Below, piece by piece: positions 17,139 to 25,097 of a DNA stretch of 40,730 nucleotides (its first letter is position 1; the number at the start of each line of letters is the position of its first letter). This stretch comes from Betaproteobacteria bacterium SG8_41 (GTDB lineage: Bacteria; Pseudomonadota; Gammaproteobacteria; Burkholderiales; SG8-41): positions 1-40,730 of the forward strand of contig LJTT01000053.1 of assembly GCA_001303585.1 (NCBI GenBank), given 5' to 3'. The translations under genes and the position numbers were made by a program. Below the pieces are notes generated by a model, which was not told the DNA's origin, ran no database searches, and was given only the letters and a program-made list of their open reading frames with translations.

Positions 17139-17398
17139 AGTGAACGGCGACCCGTGACTGGCGGCCAGTCAAGGGAGCGCACCGGGTGATAGATGATGAT
17201 AGCGACAATTCGAAATCGAAAATAATGCTTTGGTTCTCTCCGCGTGCTCTGCGGTTCACAGATTACTGTAAACGGAAATCGGTGAGTGGAGGTTCTTTCT
17301 TGGCGCGCATGGCGTCCTGGCGGTTCAATTTCGGATCATCTCGGCGTTAAGCGGCGGCTCATAAAGATTTAGCCTTTTCGTGATATCTGCGTTTATAT
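17139..17398. repeat. Intergenic stretch full of short-period repeats before the FMN oxidase
   Basis: No gene is seen. 17140-17167 has period-7 units GTGAACG, GCGACCC, GTGACTG, GCGGCCA. Near 17230-17255 comes CTCCGCGTG/CTCTGCGGT (period 9), near 17296-17325 TTGGCGCGC/ATGGCGTCC/TGGCGGTT (period 9), and just before the next gene ATCTGCGTTTATATATG. The same words recur at 26345-26491 and 30045-30187. A promoter for the FMN oxidase is expected here but is not recognisable. Confidence 0.6.
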
Positions 17399-18574
17399 AT
17401 GCGGGCAATGGATAGCACTCTCGGCGCTTACGACATCGCGGACTTGCGTGAGCTGGCGCGCCGGCGCTTGCCGAAGGGCGTGTTCGAGTTCATGGATCGC
17501 GGCAATGGCGACGAGGTCGCGCTTGCCAACAACCGCGAAGCGTTCGAGCGCATCAAGCTCGTGCCGCACGCGCTGGTGGACACCTCGAGCCGCAGCCAGG
17601 AAATCACGCTCTTCGGCAACCGCCAGAAGATGCCGATCGTCATCGCGCCGACAGGATCCGCGGGGCTGAACTGGTTCGAAGGTGAGATTGCGCTCGCGCG
17701 CGCTGCGGCGGCGGCCGGCATTCCCTTCACGCTCGCCACGGGCTCCATGACCTCTATGGAGAGGGTCGCCGAGCAGGCGGGCGGGACGCTCTGGTTCCAG
17801 ATCTACATGTGGCCAGACCGTTCCCTCTCGCACGGGCTTGTAGAGCGCGCGAAGGCCGCGGGCTACCAGGCGCTTGTGGTTACCGTGGATACGCCGGTGC
17901 CGCCGGGGCGGGAATACAACCTGCGCAACGGCATGACGGTGCCCTTTCGCTTCACCCGCCGAAACGTGACGGACGTGCTGATGCATCCGCGCTGGGTTGC
18001 GACCGTGCTGGCGCGGTATCTGCTCACCAGCGGCATGCCGCGCTACGAGAACTATCCGACGGAAGTGAAGGCACGCATCACCGCCGCGCCCATGGGACGT
18101 TCGATGATGGTGACCGACTCGCTTACCTGGGAGGACCTCAAGGCGCTGCGCCGCATCTGGCCGCATCGGCTGCTTGTGAAGGGAATCCTGCGTCCGCAGG
18201 ATGCGGTGCTCGCGGCAGATTGCGGCGCCGACGGGGTCATCATATCGAATCACGGCGGTCGCGCTGTGGACAGCACGATGGCCCCGATCGAAGTGCTGCC
18301 TTCAGTGATCGAAGCCGCCGGGAAGCGCCTGACCGTGATGGTGGACAGCGGATTTCGGCGCGGCGCGGACGTGGTGAAGGCGCTCGCTCTCGGCGCAGCC
18401 GCGGTGCTGGTCGGGCGAGCAACGCTCTATGGTACGGCCGTCGCGGGCGAAGCCGGCGCGGCCCGCGCGATCGAAATCTACCGCGATGAGATCGACCGGA
18501 TTCTGGGGTTGATCGGGTGTCCTGATGTCGCGCAGCTCGATCGAGATTACCTGGCGCTCTCCAAATCAGCCTAG
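17399..18574 (+). CDS. FMN-dependent 2-hydroxy-acid oxidase/dehydrogenase (lactate/mandelate type)
   Basis: 391 residues of the glycolate oxidase/L-lactate dehydrogenase family. Visible active-site residues are QIYMWPDR (Tyr), VVTVDTPVPPGREYNLRNG (Asp and Arg), LLVKGIL (the FMN-binding Lys) and NHGGR, with catalytic base H285 and R288. The N-terminal substrate tyrosine (Y24 of spinach glycolate oxidase, in VYDYY) is replaced by Phe in VFEFMDRG (F31), so carboxylate binding may be altered. It oxidises an (S)-2-hydroxy acid to the 2-oxo acid, which would feed the TPP enzymes; mandelate dehydrogenase with benzoylformate decarboxylase is a known parallel. ATG 17408 is a possible alternative start. 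Confidence 0.92.
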   Translation: MRAMDSTLGAYDIADLRELARRRLPKGVFEFMDRGNGDEVALANNREAFERIKLVPHALVDTSSRSQEITLFGNRQKMPIVIAPTGSAGLNWFEGEIALARAAAAAGIPFTLATGSMTSMERVAEQAGGTLWFQIYMWPDRSLSHGLVERAKAAGYQALVVTVDTPVPPGREYNLRNGMTVPFRFTRRNVTDVLMHPRWVATVLARYLLTSGMPRYENYPTEVKARITAAPMGRSMMVTDSLTWEDLKALRRIWPHRLLVKGILRPQDAVLAADCGADGVIISNHGGRAVDSTMAPIEVLPSVIEAAGKRLTVMVDSGFRRGADVVKALALGAAAVLVGRATLYGTAVAGEAGAARAIEIYRDEIDRILGLIGCPDVAQLDRDYLALSKSA

Positions 18575-18635
18575 GTCCCCACAGCCGCGGCGCGTCAAAA
18601 AGAATCTCGCGCTAAGGGTCGACAGCAACGAGTCC

Positions 18636-20246
18636 TCACGCCTTCGCCAGCAAGTCGACCGCGCGCGCCCGCAGCGTCGTATCCTTCTTCAGGAGAAACT
18701 TGGCGACCTTGTGAGTCGGCGTGTGCGGCATGTTCTCGGTAAAAACAACGAACCTCGGCACCTTATGGGCCGCGAGCCTGCCCGCGCACCAGTCGCGGAT
18801 GTCGGCTGCCGTCAAGGTCGCTCCGTTCTTGGGGACGATGACTGCCATGATCTCGTCCTCTCCCAACTCGGAATCGACTGCGATCGCGGCGACTTCTGAC
18901 ACGGCCGGGTGCTCGCTGATGACCCGGTCGAGCTCGGCGCCCGCGATGTTCTCACCGCGTCGCCGGATGATGTCCTTCTTGCGGGCAACGAAGTAAAAAT
19001 AGCCGTCTTGCTCCTGGCGCACCAGGTCACCCGTTTTGAACCAACCGTCGTGGAACGCCGCCGCGGTCTGGTCGGGGTCTCGATAGTAACCCTGCATCAG
19101 CGTTGGAATTCGCACGATGAGCTCGCCGGTCGCACCCGGCGGCACGTCGTTGCCGTTGTCGTCGATGATGCGCGCCTGCGTCCAGGTCAAGGCGGGATCG
19201 GCATGGACGCCGGGCCTGCCCATCGAAGCCACCTTGTGCGGGCCGTCGTAGGGATTGCTGAACGCGCCGGGAATCTCTGTCATTCCGAAACCCTCGATCA
19301 CCCTTTCGACATGGAACTCTTTCAAGAAAACGTCCATGGCTTCGCGGGTGAATGGCGCGCCGTTGACGACCCGCAATTTGTGCTCCGGGACAAACTCACT
19401 GCGGGGCCGCCTCGCAAGGATCGTGCTGACCGCGGAGATAACGTTGACCTGGGTGGCGCCGGTATCGGCCGCGAGCCGCCAGAATTGCGAGGCGCTGAAG
19501 CGGGGACAGATGATCAGGCAGGCGCCCGCAGTGACCGCGCTGGCAACAGAATAGAACAACGCGTTGATGTGAAACATGGGCAGGATGCACAAGGCGCGAT
19601 CGTCGGGCTGCAGCCGGACACGGGCGACGTGGCGCTCTCCGGACAGCACGAAGTTGCGCTGGCTGTGCATCACGCCCTTGGGAAAGCCGGTAGTCCCGGA
19701 CGAATAGATGATCGCGCAGGTGTCGTCGGCCGACACGTCCTCGGGAAGTGCGGCCATCCCGCTCTTTGCCACGAGATCCTTCAGATACGGCGCTTTGGTG
19801 CTGTCCTGATCCACGAGCATGAACCAGGGCGCCGGCTCGAGACCCCGGCTCGCCTGCCGCGCGACGTCGAAAGTGCTCGTCGAGCACGCGAGCGCGCTCA
19901 CGCCGGCGTGGTTGAGCACGTACTGCGCCTCCGCGACGCCGAACTCCGGGTTGACGGGAACCATGATCGCGCTGATCCGTGCAAGCGAGAAGAACAGCAG
20001 AACATGGGCGTCGCTGTTGGTTGCCATGATGCCGACACGGTCCCCCTTTTTGATGCCGTGGCGCAGCAGCATCGAAGCGGTCTGCTGAATGGCCTCCTCG
20101 AACTCGCCCCAGGTCCAGGTCTTGTCCCTGAATGAAATGAAGGGACGGTTCGGGTCCTTCCGAACGCGCGTTTCAAAAAGACTGGGCATCGTGTAGCGAT
20201 GCGGAGGATACGAGGAAATAACCTCGAGGGGCGTTAAGTGTCGCAT
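18636..20246 (-). CDS. AMP-forming acyl-CoA synthetase (ANL superfamily)
   Basis: 536 residues, full length. The P-loop motif YSSGTTGFPKGVMH is at 181-194, GFGMTEIPG is the adenylate motif, GWFKTGDLVRQEQDGYFYFVARKKD is the hinge region, and PTHKVAKF near the C-terminus carries the catalytic lysine. It activates a carboxylic acid with ATP and CoA. Resemblance is to the CaiC/medium-chain and aromatic-acid branch, but the acid cannot be named. ATG at 20246 (MRHLTPLEVISSYPPHRYTM) is favoured over a longer frame upstream because family similarity starts here and GAGAGA precedes it. It converges with the FMN oxidase gene, with 61 bp between them. Confidence 0.92.
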   Translation of the reverse strand: MRHLTPLEVISSYPPHRYTMPSLFETRVRKDPNRPFISFRDKTWTWGEFEEAIQQTASMLLRHGIKKGDRVGIMATNSDAHVLLFFSLARISAIMVPVNPEFGVAEAQYVLNHAGVSALACSTSTFDVARQASRGLEPAPWFMLVDQDSTKAPYLKDLVAKSGMAALPEDVSADDTCAIIYSSGTTGFPKGVMHSQRNFVLSGERHVARVRLQPDDRALCILPMFHINALFYSVASAVTAGACLIICPRFSASQFWRLAADTGATQVNVISAVSTILARRPRSEFVPEHKLRVVNGAPFTREAMDVFLKEFHVERVIEGFGMTEIPGAFSNPYDGPHKVASMGRPGVHADPALTWTQARIIDDNGNDVPPGATGELIVRIPTLMQGYYRDPDQTAAAFHDGWFKTGDLVRQEQDGYFYFVARKKDIIRRRGENIAGAELDRVISEHPAVSEVAAIAVDSELGEDEIMAVIVPKNGATLTAADIRDWCAGRLAAHKVPRFVVFTENMPHTPTHKVAKFLLKKDTTLRARAVDLLAKA

Positions 20247-20411
20247 GGCTCTCTCAACGTATTGCGGATGACAATGATGGGGCGCCATGTGCGCCCTTTA
20301 TGCAGCGTCTGGTTAGGGTCATTTGGGCAAGTTCCTGCCTTGCTTGAGAGGTTTTTCGACTGGCCTCGTGTCTGAAGGACTGGTTTGCGGCATCGCTGAG
20401 ATTCTCCGCCA

Positions 20412-21350
20412 CTACTGGTGGGCAAACAACCGCTTTCCAGCCACCGGTAAGCGGGCCGTCATGATTTCCCCCGTCAGCGCTTGCGTGATGTAAAGGGTTT
20501 TTCGATCCGGGCCGCCGAAAGCGACATTTGCCAGATTCTGATGAGCCGGGTCGTCCGAGTAGACCAGGTGCGTTGGCAGCATGCTGGCACTGAAACGCCA
20601 GACCCCGACGCCGAGATGGCACAGGACCAGTCCGTTCTGCTCATCCATCTCGATGCCGTCGGGGCTCGCAAAGCCGCCCGACAGTTGTATCGCGACGCGG
20701 CTCTTGGTCACGGCGCCGTCTGGCATGATCGGCAGGCGCCAGACTTGCTGATTGCCGGTTGCGGCGACATATAGCTGCTTGTCCGCCGTGTTGAGCGTGA
20801 TACCGTTAGGGCCCGGGACGTTGTCGCAAAGGCGCTCGAGCGCGCCGTTCGCGCGCAAGCGATATACCCGGCCGGTCGGGTCCGCGCAGCCTGTCTGCCC
20901 CTGATCGGTGAAGTAGAGATCGCCATTCGAGGCGAAGTGCAGGTCGTTCAGCCCCTTGAAGCTCTCGCTGTGCACGCTGCCCAACAGCGTCTCGATGCGC
21001 CCTGAACGCGGATCAAGCAGCATGAGTCCGTTCATGTAATCGCAAATGAAGATGCGGCCGTCCTTATGGATCTTCAGCCCGTTGGGCCAGCCCTCGTATT
21101 GCACGACGAGTTCCCATTCCCCTTTTGCCGAGATCCGGAAAACGCGGCCAAACGGAATGTCGACACACCACAGGTTTCCGTCCCGGTCGAAAGAGGGGCC
21201 CTCCAGAAAACACTCCACCTCTAGGCCACCGCGGTTTGCGTCGGTCCAGGCATTGCGCGCTTTCTTGCGAAACCTGCTTGGCAGGGAAGCGAAGACTTCT
21301 GCCTTGATCATTTCGGGTTGCTGAAACGGATTGTGCGGTAAAGGCGTCAT
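20412..21350 (-). CDS. SMP-30/gluconolactonase-family protein, copy 3
   Basis: 312 residues with a complete SMP-30 set: FLEGPSFDRDGNLWCVD (about 48-64, metal Glu), GWPNGLKIHKDGRIFICD (about 86-103), FKGLNDLHFASNGDLYFTDQG (about 131-151, Asn ligand), GPNGITLNTADKQLYVA (about 178-194) and SPDGIEMDEQNGLVLCHL (about 227-244, Asp ligand). It is probably a cytoplasmic, metal-dependent lactonase. It lies 165 bp upstream of the acyl-CoA synthetase on the same strand. A perfect dyad TTCTCTC/GAGAGAA at 21356-21371 overlaps the ribosome-site region just before ATG 21350 and could be an operator or translational control hairpin. In the gap after the gene, GGGCGC/GCGCCC at 20280-20296 forms a six-pair GC stem. 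Confidence 0.9.
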   Translation of the reverse strand: MTPLPHNPFQQPEMIKAEVFASLPSRFRKKARNAWTDANRGGLEVECFLEGPSFDRDGNLWCVDIPFGRVFRISAKGEWELVVQYEGWPNGLKIHKDGRIFICDYMNGLMLLDPRSGRIETLLGSVHSESFKGLNDLHFASNGDLYFTDQGQTGCADPTGRVYRLRANGALERLCDNVPGPNGITLNTADKQLYVAATGNQQVWRLPIMPDGAVTKSRVAIQLSGGFASPDGIEMDEQNGLVLCHLGVGVWRFSASMLPTHLVYSDDPAHQNLANVAFGGPDRKTLYITQALTGEIMTARLPVAGKRLFAHQ

Positions 21351-21633
21351 CTTCTTTCTCTCTTGAGAGAATCAGTCTCGCAGGCGCTTAAAGAGTCACC
21401 GGAGAGCCCATTGTTCGGCGCCAAACCAGTCTTTTTGTGAGTCAAATTCCGCAATTGAGCCCGTCGCGAGCTCTCAGGCAGCCTGGGAGGCCGCCCAGGA
21501 TTCAGCGTCGAACTTCAGAACGGGTTCGTTGCCCGCATCGTCGGTTATCGCGCGCACCACGACGAACGCCAAGGCAAATCATCCCCGTGCCGGGCGATCC
21601 CGGTCAAGCAAGCATCACCATCATCGCACTGCG
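21351..21633. other. Gap between the SMP-30 copy 3 and methyltransferase genes
   Basis: No gene is assigned. A minus-strand frame ending in a stop at about 21478 reads VVVRAITDDAGNEPVLKFDA then ESWAASQAA, roughly 33 codons with an acceptable coding look but no start; it may be the tail of a lost gene. A hairpin CCTGGG/CCCAGG sits at 21482-21499 inside it. The promoter for SMP-30 copy 3 should lie near 21370-21450. Confidence 0.4.
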
Positions 21634-22866
21634 TCAGGTCTTGCGGAAGAGAACGATGCGATTGGAGTTTGTGCCCAGGCGGTTGTTCTGGACGCCCCAG
21701 ATATTGGCGGTCTTGGTGAAGCGCTGCGCGTTGATGAGGACGGCTCCGCATTCAAAGCCGGCGTTGATGCCTAGGGGCACCACGATTTCGTCGAGTCGGA
21801 TTTCGCCGCGCCGGACTTCCCCTACCTCGAAGGCGACCCAGCCGCCCGGCGTGGTGAGGCGATAGAGCTCAACGAACACGCGCGAAATGACGCTCGCCCA
21901 CTCCTCGGGCGTCTTTGCCATGGTGATGCGCTCCCCGATGGCTTCGGCGTCGAGTCCGTTGAACCAGCAACGCAGCCAGTTGTCGCGCGCGTACTGCACG
22001 ACATCGAGAAAGGGCGGCGAAGTAACGGTGAGTTGCAGGCCGCCTGAAGGCAGCACGCGTGTTGCGGCGGCGTCGGTGTTGAGGAAAATCGCATTGGTGG
22101 CAGCCTGGCGCAGGCGTTGGCGATCAGCTGCCGTGAGCTGGCTCTGGAGCTGGACCGATTTGCGCAGGATGAGCGCGCGCGTGTCGCGGTAGGGGGGCTT
22201 TTGCCCGAGCTTGCGGTTGATGCGCAGCTGGTCTTCCGGCGCCACGGCCTGGTTGGGTGGCAGCGTGTAGACGGAAAAGAACCCGGGCGAATGGCCGGTC
22301 AAGCGGTTGGTGGCGACCATGCGGATCCAGCGGTCGACGGCGTCTTCTTCTCTGTTTTCCCGGCGCCGGCGCAGGTAGTCGCGCAGCGTGACGAGCTCGC
22401 TTTCGGTCCGCCGGTTGTAGAACATCGACAGATCGATGTCGGCACCCGCGCTCGCGCGGATGCGAAGGCCGCGGAGCCGTCTCTGGATGTCGGCGAGGTC
22501 GGGGACCTCGAGCCGCGGCCGGGTCAGGATGGCGCTCAGCGGGTTGATATCGTTGGCGATCACACGGCGCCCGAGCAAGGCCGCCTCGATTGCGGTCGTG
22601 CCACGACCGCTGAACGGGTCATAGACGACGTCGGACTCGGCGCTCAGGCGCGCGAGGAAATAGTTTGGCAGTTGCGGCTTGAAGCAACCGCGGTATGACA
22701 CCTCGTGAATGGCGTTGGCCTGGCGCTGGCGGCTGGTCCAGAGTTCCTCTTCGTATACCGGCACGGCCAGCGAGGCCATCGCCCGGGCGACTTGGCCGTT
22801 TCGCCGCTCGGGGCGCGGCGCGATTCCGAGATCTCGCGACGCTGCAGAAGGCTTCAGTTCAAGCAT
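21634..22866 (-). CDS. Orphan DNA amino-methyltransferase (N4-cytosine or N6-adenine)
   Basis: 410 residues. The SAM-binding motif DPFSGRGTT starts at D83, followed by VIANDINPLSAILTRPRL; the catalytic motif TSPPF is at 282-286. HEVSYRGCFKPQLPNYFLARL before motif I resembles the HPYPAKFPP lead of related DNA methylases. The order (binding motif first, catalytic motif late) differs from the beta class, where TSPPY comes first. The TSPP tetrad points to exocyclic amino methylation of DNA. No restriction endonuclease gene is recognisable on either side, so it may be a solitary epigenetic methylase. The ribosome site GGAGG near 22878-22883 lies in a degenerate fourth copy of the 39-bp repeat upstream. 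Confidence 0.85.
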   Translation of the reverse strand: MLELKPSAASRDLGIAPRPERRNGQVARAMASLAVPVYEEELWTSRQRQANAIHEVSYRGCFKPQLPNYFLARLSAESDVVYDPFSGRGTTAIEAALLGRRVIANDINPLSAILTRPRLEVPDLADIQRRLRGLRIRASAGADIDLSMFYNRRTESELVTLRDYLRRRRENREEDAVDRWIRMVATNRLTGHSPGFFSVYTLPPNQAVAPEDQLRINRKLGQKPPYRDTRALILRKSVQLQSQLTAADRQRLRQAATNAIFLNTDAAATRVLPSGGLQLTVTSPPFLDVVQYARDNWLRCWFNGLDAEAIGERITMAKTPEEWASVISRVFVELYRLTTPGGWVAFEVGEVRRGEIRLDEIVVPLGINAGFECGAVLINAQRFTKTANIWGVQNNRLGTNSNRIVLFRKT

Positions 22867-23039
22867 GAGTAGCGTGCCCTCCAGTACGAGTTGCGGCCGA
22901 TCGTACGCTCCTTCGCGAAAAAGTACAAGACCTGCCTGAGCGTACGCTCCTTTTCGAAAAAGTACAAGCCGCCGCTGATCGTACGCCGATCGCTGATGAA
23001 GTACAAGTCCGCCGAGTCGTTCCGGGGCGCAGGAATCAC
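22854..23039 (-). CDS. Possible 61-residue repeat peptide coupled to the methyltransferase
   Basis: A frame from GTG 23039 to TGA 22854 overlaps the methyltransferase start by 13 bases, a layout typical of translational coupling. It consists mainly of 13-residue repeats: LYFISDRRTISGG, LYFFEKERTLRQV, LYFFAKERTIGRN. No family is recognised. The opposite strand also reads through the repeats, so the DNA repeat itself, not a peptide, may be what is selected. Coding is uncertain. Confidence 0.3.
   Translation of the reverse strand: MIPAPRNDSADLYFISDRRTISGGLYFFEKERTLRQVLYFFAKERTIGRNSYWRARYSCLN
22902..23007. repeat. Three 28-bp direct repeats with exact 39-bp period upstream of the methyltransferase
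   Basis: Copies lie at 22902-22929, 22941-22968 and 22980-23007, separated by 11-bp spacers. All begin CGTACG and end GTACAAG. The centre carries a palindrome in the first two copies (TTCGCGAA, TTTTCGAAAA). Copies 1 and 2 differ at only two bases; copy 3 keeps mainly the ends. On the minus strand copies 1 and 2 contain AAGGAG, like a ribosome site. They may be operator sites or a repeated leader for the methyltransferase. Confidence 0.8.
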
Positions 23040-23377
23040 CGGCTACCGGACCCGGCCGGGGATCTCAAGCGCTGGATTCAGATGCGGATCTGGCGTGTCG
23101 GATTAATCCAACGTCGATGGCCTGGAAAGGTTCCATGTGGGCAGCGCTCGTGATCTAACACAGAGCCCGCGCGTAAGCGCTGTGTAAGTCGACGTAAGCG
23201 GCGGGAAAGGAGTGTATCGCTTTGTAATGCGTGATGCGGGATGCGGAGCGCTGGAATAGAGTGGTCATTACGAGCATGCTTCCGAGGCAGCCTCCTGAAA
23301 GGATCCGACGCTGAGCCTGACCGGTTGCGATCCAGGAGCAGCTTGATCTGTCTCTCGAACGTTTGGCCGCTTAGCCT
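23008..23377. other. Non-coding stretch before the diguanylate cyclase
   Basis: No gene is recognised. Visible elements are a dyad CAGAT-GCGG-ATCTG near 23080, ACACAG/CTGTGT around 23158-23186, and a period-7 run ATGCGTG/ATGCGGG/ATGCGGA near 23228-23249. Promoters for the divergently transcribed methyltransferase and diguanylate cyclase should lie in this stretch or just upstream of it. Confidence 0.45.
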
Positions 23378-24316
23378 ATGAGGTTCGCAGTATTTCGTGA
23401 TCTCGACGCGCTCCTGGAGGCCGGGCCGGACCGGCTGATTTATCTGCTGGGGCTGACGCTCATTGCCGTAATCGGAATACTGGATCACATCACCGGATTC
23501 GAGCTTTCGTTCTCGGTTTTCTACTTGATTCCGATCATCCTGGCTGCCTGGTACATCGGCAATCAGGCGGGTCTGGCGATGTCCCTGATTTCAGCCGTCA
23601 TGTGGCTTGGGATGGATTACACCTCGGGACACGCTTACAGCCAGGCCTGGATGCCCCTATGGAACGCCATTGTGCGGCTGGTCTTTTTTGTCCTGATCAC
23701 GTATTTGGCTGCCGAGATGAAGCTGCGCCTGCAGGGGGAACGGGTATCGGCGCGAACGGATGCGCTCACTGGGCTAAAGAACGCGCTCGCGTTCGGGGAG
23801 GAGGCCGACCTGCTTTTCAAGAGCGCCAAGCGCCACAATTATCCGATCACGGTCGGCTTCGTCGATCTTGACCAATTCAAGTCCGTCAACGACGGGCAGG
23901 GCCATGCAGAAGGGGATCGCGTGCTCAAGGCGGTGGCGGCGACGCTGCAGCTATCCACCCGGGAGAGTGACATTGCCGCGCGGCTCGGCGGGGATGAATT
24001 TGCCTTGGTCCTGTCGCACACGGACGCCACGGGAGCCAGGACTTTCTTTGACCGGCTTCACGGGCGACTTGTCTGGGCGATGAGGGAGGGCGGTTGGCCA
24101 GTCGGTTGCAGTATCGGCGTTGCTATATTCAGAGACGGCGTGCCCAGCTACAGTGATGCGGTCAAGTCCGCCGACGCGCTGATGTACCGTGCGAAGCACG
24201 GCCGCGGCAGTGGCGTTGTCTATGAAGTATTTTCCGGCCTCGAAACAGGCATCAAGCGATCCGCTTCTGCCGGCGCACTCACCGCGGCGCGCGGCCAAGC
24301 GCCATCATCAGGTTGA
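23378..24316 (+). CDS. Membrane-bound diguanylate cyclase
   Basis: 312 residues. The first 115 residues hold several hydrophobic helices (LIYLLGLTLIAVIGIL, FSVFYLIPIILAAWYIG, AGLAMSLISAVMWLGM, IVRLVFFVLITYLAAEM), a small membrane sensor. A complete GGDEF domain follows: DALTGLKNALAF opens it, FVDLDQFKSVNDGQGHAEGD binds GTP, and the active site is an exact GGDEF at 204-208. The RESD at 195-198, five residues before it, fits the RxxD inhibitory site, so c-di-GMP feedback is expected. It makes c-di-GMP. No phosphodiesterase domain is present. A hairpin CGCGAC-GCCC-GTCGCG at 24326-24341 follows the stop codon. Confidence 0.93.
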   Translation: MRFAVFRDLDALLEAGPDRLIYLLGLTLIAVIGILDHITGFELSFSVFYLIPIILAAWYIGNQAGLAMSLISAVMWLGMDYTSGHAYSQAWMPLWNAIVRLVFFVLITYLAAEMKLRLQGERVSARTDALTGLKNALAFGEEADLLFKSAKRHNYPITVGFVDLDQFKSVNDGQGHAEGDRVLKAVAATLQLSTRESDIAARLGGDEFALVLSHTDATGARTFFDRLHGRLVWAMREGGWPVGCSIGVAIFRDGVPSYSDAVKSADALMYRAKHGRGSGVVYEVFSGLETGIKRSASAGALTAARGQAPSSG

Positions 24317-24496
24317 GCTGCGCATCGCGACGCCCGTCGCGTATTTCGACATGTCATTGCGGTCCGGGTCGAGCTGTTTGCGGGGGTGGCGACTCGATCT
24401 GCCACTAAACGATATGGAGGATGGTCCCTTAGGTTGTATCATGGCGATGGCCGACGCCGACAAGGCGTTGACGTTCTTCGGCCCATGGAGGAAATC

Positions 24497-25048
24497 ATGC
24501 CAGACCTGCCCAAGTGGGAACTCAGCCATATCGGCATCTTCGTCAACGACATGGACAAGATGCGCGAGTTCTACACGCGGCTCCTCGGGTTCAAGGTAAT
24601 GGACGCGGGCGAAATGCGGAACGGCCAGCGCCTGACGTTCCTCAGCAAGGACCCGAAGGATCATCATCAAATCGTGATGGTGACCGGTCGCAAACACGGT
24701 GCGCCGTCAACCATCAATCAGCTCACCTTTCGCGTTGCCTCGATCAGGGAGGTGAGGGCAATGCATGATCTGGCGGTCGCCAACAAGGTCGAGGGTGTCG
24801 ATCCCGTTGACCACGGCAACGCCTGGTCGGTGTATTTTCTGGATCCCGAGGGCAACCGGCTCGAGTTCTTCTGCGATACGCCGTGGTACGTCGCGCAGCC
24901 GCATCGCGTGGCGCTCGACTTCTTGCTCTCCGACGAGGAGATCGCGGAGTCGACGCACAAGAGAATCGCGAGTGATCCCACCATGCGTCCGTTTGCGGAT
25001 TGGCGCGCAGAGAAGCGCCGCGAGTTCGGATCTACAAGCGGAGATTAA
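24497..25048 (+). CDS. VOC-superfamily (glyoxalase/extradiol dioxygenase-like) protein
   Basis: 183 residues. A full betaalphabetabetabeta pair is visible: WELSHIGIFVNDMDKMREFYTRLLGF (residues 7-32) opens module 1, NQLTFRVASIREV (about 74-86) opens module 2, and YFLDPEGNRLEFFCDTPWYV (about 113-132) is the typical end strand. Predicted metal ligands are H11 and E123; the second ligand position is Gln (Q75) where extradiol dioxygenases have His, so it may not be a classical ring-cleavage enzyme. The C-terminal 50 residues form a charged tail. ATG 24497 is selected because GGAGGAA lies just upstream. It converges with glcF. Confidence 0.85.
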   Translation: MPDLPKWELSHIGIFVNDMDKMREFYTRLLGFKVMDAGEMRNGQRLTFLSKDPKDHHQIVMVTGRKHGAPSTINQLTFRVASIREVRAMHDLAVANKVEGVDPVDHGNAWSVYFLDPEGNRLEFFCDTPWYVAQPHRVALDFLLSDEEIAESTHKRIASDPTMRPFADWRAEKRREFGSTSGD

Positions 25049-25052
25049 AGAT

Positions 25053-25091
25053 GGAAAAGGTTCCTGACACCTTTTCCTTGACACCTTTTCC
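25053..25091. terminator. Hairpin and direct repeat between converging VOC and glcF genes
   Basis: GGAAAAGGT (25053-25061) pairs perfectly with ACCTTTTCC (25069-25077) around loop TCCTGAC. TGACACCTTTTCC then repeats at 25079-25091, 14 bases after its first copy, so the hairpin has two possible right arms. It lies within 50 bp between two converging stop codons and probably ends transcription of both; it is not a textbook T-run terminator. Confidence 0.6.
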
Positions 25092-25097
25092 TCGGGC

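Noticed and set aside
18909-20135. 408-codon plus-strand frame opposite the acyl-CoA synthetase
   Set aside because: Antisense shadow of a complete ANL-family enzyme.
22902-23007. Direct repeats considered as a small CRISPR array
   Set aside because: Spacers are only 11 bp, the third repeat is diverged, and no cas gene is nearby.
22891-23106. 71-codon plus-strand frame through the 39-bp repeats
   Set aside because: No ribosome site or family match; the minus-strand frame coupled to the methyltransferase is the better coding candidate, and neither is certain.
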